A program made the position numbers and the translations under genes. The notes beneath the pieces are model-generated. The model made no database searches. It worked only from the letters and a program-made list of their open reading frames with translations, and was not told where the DNA came from. This document shows positions 56,328 to 64,000 of a stretch of DNA of 64,000 nucleotides, piece by piece. Numbering within the stretch: the first letter of the stretch is position 1; every line of letters starts with the position of its first letter. This DNA is from Heliocybe sulcata (Eukaryota; Basidiomycota; Agaricomycetes; Gloeophyllales; Gloeophyllaceae). The DNA lies in the NCBI GenBank assembly GCA_004369045.1, contig ML213504.1, forward strand, positions 1,784,894 to 1,848,893, in the 5' to 3' direction.

Positions 56328-56600
56328 CAAAGTGACGCTTGACCGACGCTGAGTTCAAAGTTCCAGCGTTCTGTGATTTAATTTGCCTCGATTTGTGGCT
56401 GAGCAGATCTGCGACTATATCTGTCTCCATATCCCTCACGTACAGTATGGCGCTTCTAACTGTGCGGTACGATAGAGGAGGACGTGGATCTCCGCTTGAG
56501 AGTCTACTTTGACGTCTCGTCCGTTTTCAGACTTCACTTAAGAGGACTGAGGCAGGTCCTCACATCGATAACATTAACGAAGCAAGGGGGTTCTAGCTAT
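56328..56600. other. Right flank of the element and F-box 3' region
   Basis: No supported gene; includes the 3' region of the minus-strand F-box gene. Confidence 0.5.
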
Positions 56601-58256
56601 TCATAAGGCTGGCCACGAACTGCTGTCGTCCTGGAGCCACTGCCTGACGATCTCGACGTCCAGACGCTCGTAAAACCAATCTTGGACACTTTTCTGCAGG
56701 CCCAGAAACCTCTGGCATACGATGAGCTTCTTGATAGGAATGCCGCCAGAAGACCGTTTCTCTATCAGTCTGCGGAACACAGCCAAGTCTGCCCGGGTAT
56801 AATCGCCGATCCAGGATACTGTATCCAGGAGGGGGATTACGGTCTGCACAGACTCGCTTTCCCCATCCTGGACAGGGATATCGGCCATGAGTGTCTTCAT
56901 GAAAGGCGTTAGGGCTTCATTGCACAACTCCAAATGCCTGACGGTCGGAAAGGCACGGAGTATAAGACTCAGGTGCAGACATTCGTTGCTCTCCGACGCG
57001 AATTTGGTCAAGTTGGGGAAATACGGCTTCGTGTTGGCGTTGAGCACCACTTGAGCAAAATTTCCGAGTTCAGAAGGGGTGGAATGCGAGAGGCAAAGCG
57101 ACTCCAAGTTGGGGAAATCAAAGACATTGAAGAAATGATGAGCGAACTCGTCTTCGTCTGATACCAGGGCGAGCCTGAGAGTGCGGACAGACGAAGAAGT
57201 GATGACAGGGAAACTGTATTCGTCGAGCACGCTGAAATTGCCTTGTATCGGAGGACCTTCCAGATAGAGAACGGTCAAATTTGGGCTACCCAGAACCATG
57301 TCCCGCATCTCCTCTGGCGTGGGTCGCAAGTAGCGGGGAAGAGACAAGTCAAGAGTAACCAGCCCAGTGAAAGCAGACATGCTGCTGCGAATGTCGACGC
57401 CATACACTTGTACACGTTTCAAGACCTTGAAGCACTCCGTTGATAGCTCTGGCAGCTCGGGTATGAACTCGGGACCACAATCGAATACCACACGGAAGTC
57501 CACCAACTGAGGTGCGTGCATAATGGTCAGAGCAGCGGTACAGGCCGTTAGGATGGGCTGCCCCGTGTGCCCATTACCACCGAGGACCTGACCTCTCACT
57601 TCGGCTATTCCGACGCAGGCGAACAGCTGAAAGGATCGCCACCGAGGGATTTCTAGTCTTATTTCGCATATCAATAAGTTGAGCCGTTCCACGATCCTGT
57701 TAGACCCATGAGCAGGTTTGCGGCAATAATGAGAGCATTCCACTGTGATGTCAAGTGGACAAGACTGCGATCTTTCGACCTTCAATCTCATTAGTTGGAG
57801 GGACATGTGAGGAGACAAGAGGAGGTCGCTCCAGAGCATGGGAGTGCTGAGAGCAACGTCCCGCCAGCGTCGGCAAACCCAAGACATCTGCAGTATCGCT
57901 GGAGCGCAGAACATGCTCCGGCACTTGTCAATGGTGTACATGTCGTGAGGGCGAAGCCTGTGGCATTCCCGAGTGTAGTCCCATATATCGGCGAGCAGTT
58001 CGTCAGGCAAGTCTTCAATGGGGCTGATGAGGCTAGCCACCCTGCTGCGCTCTTCCCGATTGCTAGATAGCTCCTCCGAGAGCTCTGATATACGTGCTCG
58101 CAGGTCGTCCATGGTGGCCCGTATCGTCGCTGCACGAGCATCCATGTCCTGGAGCTGCGTCCGGATCTCGTTGCGTCGAGTTTGATCCATGCCGAGTCGA
58201 CTAGATGATGGTTTCAGCAGCCAGGCAGTCTGTAGTAATCTGGGACTGTCGTACAT
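56601..58256 (-). CDS. F-box protein, basidiomycete expanded family
   Basis: Single exon, 551 residues. Start ATG 58254-58256 (MYDSPRLLQTAWLLKPSS); the ATG of MDQTRRNEIRTQLQDMDARA, 22 codons on, is an alternative start that suits the family better. A coiled coil (about residues 25-80) precedes the F-box: ISPIEDLPDELLADIWDYTR, then ILQMSWVCRRWRDVALSTPM and LWSDLLL. The rest is a divergent leucine-rich repeat-like region (LVDFRVVFDCGPEFIPELPE, LTVLYLEGPPIQGNF, SVRTLRLALVSDEDEF, NLESLCLSHS). Such proteins are numerous in mushrooms and presumably feed substrates to SCF ubiquitin ligases. Intronless structure and placement next to a transposon-like element fit a lineage-specific duplicate. Stop TGA 56601-56603. 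Confidence 0.85.
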   Translation of the reverse strand: MYDSPRLLQTAWLLKPSSSRLGMDQTRRNEIRTQLQDMDARAATIRATMDDLRARISELSEELSSNREERSRVASLISPIEDLPDELLADIWDYTRECHRLRPHDMYTIDKCRSMFCAPAILQMSWVCRRWRDVALSTPMLWSDLLLSPHMSLQLMRLKVERSQSCPLDITVECSHYCRKPAHGSNRIVERLNLLICEIRLEIPRWRSFQLFACVGIAEVRGQVLGGNGHTGQPILTACTAALTIMHAPQLVDFRVVFDCGPEFIPELPELSTECFKVLKRVQVYGVDIRSSMSAFTGLVTLDLSLPRYLRPTPEEMRDMVLGSPNLTVLYLEGPPIQGNFSVLDEYSFPVITSSSVRTLRLALVSDEDEFAHHFFNVFDFPNLESLCLSHSTPSELGNFAQVVLNANTKPYFPNLTKFASESNECLHLSLILRAFPTVRHLELCNEALTPFMKTLMADIPVQDGESESVQTVIPLLDTVSWIGDYTRADLAVFRRLIEKRSSGGIPIKKLIVCQRFLGLQKSVQDWFYERLDVEIVRQWLQDDSSSWPAL

Positions 58257-58811
58257 CGGTATTGTCCAAGTCTCCCTCCGTCCCAGGGTGTCACGACGAC
58301 AATGCGGCCAAAGGTTTGAAAGCAGACCAGACTTCGTCTAAGCGTCGGTGCCGTCGACGCGCAACCCTGAACAACTTTATCGGTGTATGAATCTGGTCGT
58401 CGGGTATCAAGATTTCGAGAAACCGTCTCGCTTGCCGAGTGATGCGTAATATGCTTCTTCCCGACGACGGTCCTATCAATGAGGCCAGACCGAGTGAGAT
58501 TGTAGTAGTCAAGTCAGAGCAACCGATGTGGGAATCACACTAGGGACACGCGTGTCGGTGGCAAGTCGGTGGAGAACTAAATCCGGCGTCAAGTGCCGTT
58601 CGCAGGACCCTTCTTCGCCTGCACGCCTCATATACCAGGCCGCGCTGCCAGCGTTGTTTACTCAACTTCCTCTTCCTCCCACCAGCGCCAGCGAGGTCAG
58701 TCGTCTGTATCGACGCCATCGTCTTATCTGACACCTCAGGCAGGTGCAGACATCGTGGGCGCTCAGCCGATACCCAACCGCAGACCGCAGTAAATAGTTG
58801 AAATAGCACAT
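58257..58811. other. Divergent intergenic region F-box / CBM48 gene
   Basis: 555 bp between divergent starts; no supported gene. Confidence 0.55.
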
Positions 58812-60114
58812 ATGGCCGACTTCCACGAGGCAACGTTTAGATGGTCCGTACAGCAGGACAGGATAAGTGGTCGTTAGGCTAATCAGAACTCCTCGACAGG
58901 TCTCAGACTGATGCGTCAGACGTGATCTGTACCGGTACATTTGACCAGGTACGTATCGTCATGGCCTCGGAGCTGTCTCACAATTCGAGCGTTCATCCCA
59001 TACTCAGTGGTCATCGTCTATTCACCTCAACAAAACACCGACTGGATTCGAGTCCAAGATTAAGGTGCCATGGTCAGAAACGATCCTCTACAAGTTCGTC
59101 GTCGACGGCAACTGGACGACTGCATCTGACCAGCCGACCGAATACGACGCGACGGGCAACCTAAACAACGTATACCACGCACCTTCGAAACCGGCTCCTC
59201 CAGTCCTAGAAGCTCCTCCAGCCGTCCTAGCTCCGGAATCTGTGGCCCCGGAGCCGAAGTTGGCAAACGGTGACATGAAGCGGGAGAGCGGTTCTTCGAT
59301 CGTGGAGAAGGTCACTGAGATGGCGAGTAACGTCGTTGAAACGGCTAGCAATGCAGTTGCTCCTGCCGTAGAGTTTGCAGACAAGTTCGTGGATGAGCCC
59401 GCCACTCCTGCGGCGACGGATAAGCCTCAGGAACCCCTACCGGAGGAGCCTGCTGCTCCCGCTGAACCTGAAGCCGTATCCTCGCCGGCACCCGAGCCGC
59501 CCGCCCCTGCGGCGGATCCAGAGCTCCTTCCCGAGGTTCCCCTTGTCGTCCTTCCTCTCACCGACCAAGCTGCGACGCCCACCGCCGAGCCAACCCAGTT
59601 TCCTACCGCTCCAAATATTCCTGATGCACCCACAATCCCCCCACCGGAGCCCCTGGAAACATTGCTTGTCCCGGGCGCTGCTGTCAACGCTGAGAAGAAG
59701 GACGAGGCCACCGAGGAAGAGGTTCAGCCCTCGACACATACGGGTGGCGTTGCGGACGCTATTGCAGCCCCGCTCGCAGAAATTCCCGAGGATTCCTCCA
59801 CGCCGCCTCCTGTACCGCCCAAAGTGAACGGAAACGGTACCGCGAAGACGCCCGAAAGCTCACAGCCTCCGACTCCCACCACCTCACCTGTGAAGTCTCT
59901 TCGTGAACGGCACTTCTCCTTCCCTACTATTAGGCGTACGAGCGTTCAGAACTTCCCCAAGAGCCCGGACGACTCGCCTCCGAGCAGCCCAAATGGCACG
60001 ACCAGGCTCAAGGTCGGCGAGAGGAAGAAGAGGACCAGTATCTTTGGAAAGCTCAAGGACGTGTTCCTCCCCGAGAAAGAGAAGAGCGGAGAGAAGGAGA
60101 AAGCCGGCAAGTGA
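58812..60114 (+). CDS. AMPK1/CBM48 glycogen-binding-domain protein (Crp1/Mdg1-like)
   Basis: Three exons, 58812-58843, 58900-58948 and 59008-60114, giving 395 residues. Start ATG 58812 (MADFHEATFRW). The N-terminal ~80 residues form an AMPK-beta-type E-set/CBM48 domain: DASDVICTGTFDQWSSSIHL, NKTPTGFESKIKVPWSETIL and YKFVVDGNWTT, then YDATGNLNNVYH. The remainder is Pro/Ala/Glu-rich and disordered, ending in a conserved-looking basic block (TSIFGKLKDVFLPEKEK). No kinase-regulatory C-terminal domain of AMPK-beta is present, so it resembles yeast Crp1/Mdg1, which bind cruciform DNA or act in signalling. The ligand here is unknown. Confidence 0.8.
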
Positions 60115-60592
60115 GGCCCTTATATCTTGTCGACACGCCGATGTCAGGGAGTACCTATCCGGGGAAGGGTATTTCACACTCTCCACTACTTAGACTCTGT
60201 GTGGGCAGGTCGTAGGGTTGGCCCTATTCGGATTGGACGGATTCTATGTTTGCATTATGCTTCTTCTTTTGCTTTGCAATTGAATGTGAGGCGCCCTCTA
60301 GGTTTCTTGTGTATCATACTTCTCTAATTATTTTGTCGCATTGTTCGATCTGCGTCCGTCGTGTCAACTACACCTGTTCTTTACTATAGCTGTCGTGTCT
60401 TTCGCCCATCTGCTTCGCTCGCATCTGGTATAATATTTTGGCTTTGTATCGTCCATGCTGTCTGCTTTGCGCTATCCTACATGTCAATCCATAGAGTAGG
60501 TGGTCATGTTTTGGTTGAATACATTTATGGCTACAGCTGGTTGTTATTCTCAGTCGCGATTCGGTGCCTGAGTCGTTGCTACTGAAACTTTC
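60115..60592. other. Convergent 3' regions
   Basis: T-rich sequence between the CBM48 gene and HBS1; no supported gene. Confidence 0.6.
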
Positions 60593-63500
60593 TCAAGAAA
60601 CGATTTCCAAGACCACACCTGCAGGATGTTTTGAGATCCGTTCTCGAGCATGGCAGGTAAGCACTCACCCGCAGCAATGGTCTCGCCTTCTCTTCTGATC
60701 AATACTCGTCCCATTTCTTTATTCGCGGCAAAGGTCTCCAAAGGGATAGGTCTTGGCCTAGCATTCGGGCCAGAGTATGCAGAACTTCTCAAGGTAATTT
60801 GTACTTCCGCTGACGCTCCCTTGGTCAGCACCCTAGACAAGAGACCTCGTTGGTTTAGCGATGGTATAGTGAATTTTGGAGGTGTACTGACCGAGGATTT
60901 TTCCGTATGACGGCACCGGTCGCCCTGTCGAGCGTTGCTAACAGCTTAGACATAGATGCTGGCACATCGTGTGCTTGATGGAATAGCTCTACCTAAAGGT
61001 CCTTCGGTATCAGCTCTATGCATTAGTCAGGACAATCAAACCTACAGATGCACCGGCTGTAACAGGCACTGAGACATCGAATACAAGCACTCTGGCCGTG
61101 AAGACCGTTGCAAGTGGTATGAGATCAGATGGGGAGCATAGCACGCTCCCAACGTTCAAGTGCACGGGATCTACTCCCGTGAGGTACAGCGTGACGTTGG
61201 AGCCATCAGCAGCCCACTCGACGTTCTCTTCTTCGTGCTCAATATCTCAGGCCAGCATCAGTCCTGGAACAAAAGGCAACACAAACAAACTGACATTTCA
61301 CCAGAGCGCTCTCATCTCCTGGCAATATGCGCAGACGCTCGCCGACCTGTACGATGCCGCCACACACGCGGCCCTGTACAGCATAAGCAGCACTTTGTCC
61401 CTTGAACACGTTTGAGATTGGAAATCGCAAGGGCGCCGTGATGTTTCTGGACGGAGGCTCTAGCACGTCTGTCAAAGCTGTGTCAGTGAAGTGCTCCATG
61501 GCAAGATGCCCAGTGTCACGGACCAAGAAGATCCACGAGAGTTGGGCCGGTATACCAACGCGAAAGGGCCGTTGCATCGGGACCCTCCCGGTTGACCAGG
61601 TTTACACCTGACATCGCACCTACTGGGACAAAGCTCGTTTTCGATTGCTGGAAGCCAGACTGGAGTAGGAACGGCTGCATTTGGCCTAAGATCTCGTCAT
61701 ATCTACTCTGCTCCCATTGTACCTGAAATACCATCAGTGCCAACCCGACCCGACCGTTCCAAAGGTACCGACCATGTCCAGCTTATTAACAGCTACGACT
61801 ACTTGAGAAACCCCGAGACTCCTCACGAGCAGCAGATGTTCGCGAGTCTGGCCTCCGCGTTCGAAACCAGCTTCGAACTCGCCGGTAGAAGCGTCGACTA
61901 CTAGAAGAGCACAGTCGGCCTGGGATGCACCTGATATCATATTGGGGATGAAGTCCTTATGGCCTGGGGCATCCAGGATGGTGATCTGCCGGTGTGGTGT
62001 GCTCAGTGATTGCTGAGCAATGTCCATCGTTATGCCTCTGACCATGCCTGTAAACAAACCACATCAAGCATAGGATCGCAAGTAACATACCTTTCTCTTT
62101 CTTCTTGTGTCCCATCCAGCTCCCAGGCCCAGCTGAAGCTTCCCTTCCCGACCTTGTTACTACCTCTTTCGTTCGCTACCCTCCTCTTCTCGTCGATCCT
62201 GCCAAGCTCATACAACAATCGACCCATAAGAGTCGATTTGCCCGCATCAACATGACCTTCATACCACTGTTACCTTGAGCACCGACCTCAGACCACAGAA
62301 GCCGCACCAATGACAATAAGGCTCACGCCCCTCTTTCCCTTTTCAGAGGCTTCAATCGCTTTGCGCGCCTCCTCGAGCAGCTTCTCTCTTGCCATCGTCA
62401 CCTTCGGCGGCTCCTCGTCCACGACAGGGCCCTCGGTTTCGTCATCGTTCAGATTGAGACCCGCCATGTCGAGGTCACGCTGGTCAGTCGCCTTCCGCAA
62501 CGGCGTTGGCCCAGGCGCTCCTTTCGCCGTCGCAATGCCTCCCCCACCTTTGTTACTCGCACTCTTTGCACTGCCAACAGGGCTCGCAGCCCGCGAAGTC
62601 GTCTCAGCCGCCTTTTTCTGTTGCGCCAGCTTCTCCGCCTTTTCGCGTTGCTTCGCAGCTATAGATTACAGACAAACAATTAGTACATGCCACAATTACT
62701 GTAATAAATAACCAATCAAGCCCTCGGACGAATGGGTCTAGCAGTAGAGACAGAAGAGGAAGATGAACGAGAAGAAGAATGTGCCGAAGCAGGCTTGCGA
62801 GAGTGCTGCTGAGCGAGCGATGTCCCGCGCCGCGCGTTGTGAACCATGTCATCCGGACTGGGAGAGTCGAATGCGAAGCCACTGGGTTCTGCCATCGTGG
62901 GTATCGCTGGCATGGGCTTGTCCCTGTGCCGTGCATGCGACCACCCGCTGGCAGTGGAAGCTGCAGAGGGCGATGAACCGCTGGACCCTTGATGACCGAA
63001 ACCGGTCAGAGCATCGTCCCCAGTAAGCAACTGAGCGAAAGGCGAGGGCGACGCACGGGAGCGAGTCGTTTTCGATGAAAATAACTGTAGATCCGGAAGG
63101 ACTACGGGCTCCTCTTCTTCGGGTGACGGCGAAGGGTTCTGCTGCATCCGACTGCGTGCTTTCATCGCGAGCTTGGACTGCTTGCCATTCAGCTCTGACG
63201 AACTCTTCTCAGGCGCAGGGTAAGAAGGAGGGAGGCCCGACTTCTTTGGCGGGATTAGGTTATATAATGTCTGGTACTGCGTAGTAATTGCAGTCGTCGC
63301 TGTCGCTCCATTCGCGACTGGGGTCAGATACTCCGTGCGAGCTTCATGCAGCATGCTCCTGGGAGACGGCGATCTAGGCTGTGTCTTGGGCTTCGGGCCA
63401 TACTGTGAACCTTGCTTGGCCTTGGCTTGAGCCATCAACGCCAACTTCGAAGGAGGCTTGCCATTTCCCGAACGCGACGAAATCGTTGACTGAGAGCCCG

Positions 63501-64000
63501 TCACACTCCTCCCCTGGGCTGATGGAGACGATTGACCCAAGGACATTCCTGACCTACTGGAGCTCCCAGCCTCTGACCTGAAGGCCCCCTCCGCTGCCTC
63601 CTTGTCCTGCCTCTCAAGCTCCAGTGCGGTCTGTATTGCTCGGCGCACGTGTGAAGACATGGAAGTCGAAGTAGTCTCTACTTCAGACGGCACTAAGGAC
63701 ATCTGCGAAGCTGGTGAAGGTCTCAGGGCGGGATAGGTCACGAATGACTCCGCATCGGTACGATCGTCATGTGTTGCTGTGGTGGTTCTACTAGTCATGC
63801 TTGTCATGCTAGGGCGTGATCGCGAACTAGCTAGCGCGGATAATTTCGATTGCCTTTTGGGCATGACAGTAACATCGGACTTCTCAGTCTTCTCGGAAAT
63901 TGTAGAGGAAGGTCTCCGCGGCGGGTGCTGTGGGGACGGAGGGGCGCCACGTGCAGATGCCGTGGGATAGTCTGGTATGTCCGGGATAGCTTCGATGGGA
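60593..64000 (-). CDS. HBS1: Ribosome-rescue GTPase Hbs1 (5' end beyond the window)
   Basis: Partner of Dom34/Pelota that frees stalled ribosomes in no-go and nonstop decay; eEF1A/eRF3-like. The frame is open to the right edge, so the N-terminus is missing. The N-terminal part is long, Ser-rich and disordered with [24 protein letters not shown] and [12 protein letters not shown] patches and [12 protein letters not shown]. An intron at about 62657-62734 leads to the GTPase half: [20 protein letters not shown] (G1, split by an intron), [12 protein letters not shown] (G2), [15 protein letters not shown] (G3), [11 protein letters not shown] (G4), [13 protein letters not shown] (G5). Beta-barrel domains follow ([43 protein letters not shown]) to [14 protein letters not shown] and TGA at 60593-60595. 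About ten exons in view. Confidence 0.93.

Overview
The window looks like nuclear DNA of a filamentous basidiomycete, most likely an Agaricomycete (mushroom or polypore group; the order is not resolved). The grounds are many short introns of about 50-70 bp with GT..AG ends and CTAAC/CTGAC-type branch sites, compact genes on both strands, GC-rich coding sequence, and a full set of eukaryotic housekeeping genes. I rebuilt the exon structures by hand, choosing splice sites that keep reading frame and family motifs, so gene ends are firmer than some internal junctions.

Layout. 0.1-9.6 kb: nuclear exoribonuclease RAT1, convergent with a repeat-rich basidiomycete protein, then an unknown protein with a possible TFIIS-N-like C-terminus. 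9.6-11.5 kb: sparse, with one doubtful small secreted protein. 11.5-21 kb: inositol polyphosphate kinase KCS1, a tiny four-exon QCR9 sharing a promoter with mitoribosomal uS11m, ribosomal protein eS7, and a Rab-like GTPase with a large insertion. 21.5-29 kb: a CLD1/ABHD5-type hydrolase, cochaperone CNS1 head-to-head with L-2-hydroxyglutarate dehydrogenase, complex I subunit NDUFA12, and the divergent ribosomal pair uS8/eS17. 29.5-39 kb: polarity scaffold BEM1, CCR4-NOT subunit NOT3/5, mitoribosomal bL12m, and a membrane-anchored alpha/beta hydrolase. 40-46.4 kb: a secreted Cys-pair protein, an AMMECR1-domain protein, a mitochondrial PPR-like protein, and ribosomal protein uL3. 47-51.7 kb: replication-checkpoint mediator MRC1/claspin. 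52.9-64 kb: a secreted six-hairpin (GH105-like) glycosidase, a terminal-inverted-repeat element of about 1.37 kb with a decayed coding remnant, an F-box protein, a CBM48/AMPK-type glycan-binding protein, and HBS1, which runs off the right edge.

Themes. Translation and mRNA quality control recur (RAT1, NOT3, HBS1, four cytosolic and two mitochondrial ribosomal proteins), as do mitochondrial functions (QCR9, uS11m, L2HGDH, NDUFA12, bL12m, PPR, probably CLD1-like). These are ordinary neighbours, not a pathway cluster. The most notable signals are extreme exon structures (ATG-only first exons; 5-, 10- and 12-bp exons), a GC-AG intron and a perfect palindrome of two MluI cell-cycle boxes at MRC1, a possible HBS1/SKI7 alternative-splicing switch, the Rab insertion, and the inverted-repeat element. 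I saw no tRNA, rRNA, CRISPR or provirus-like element.
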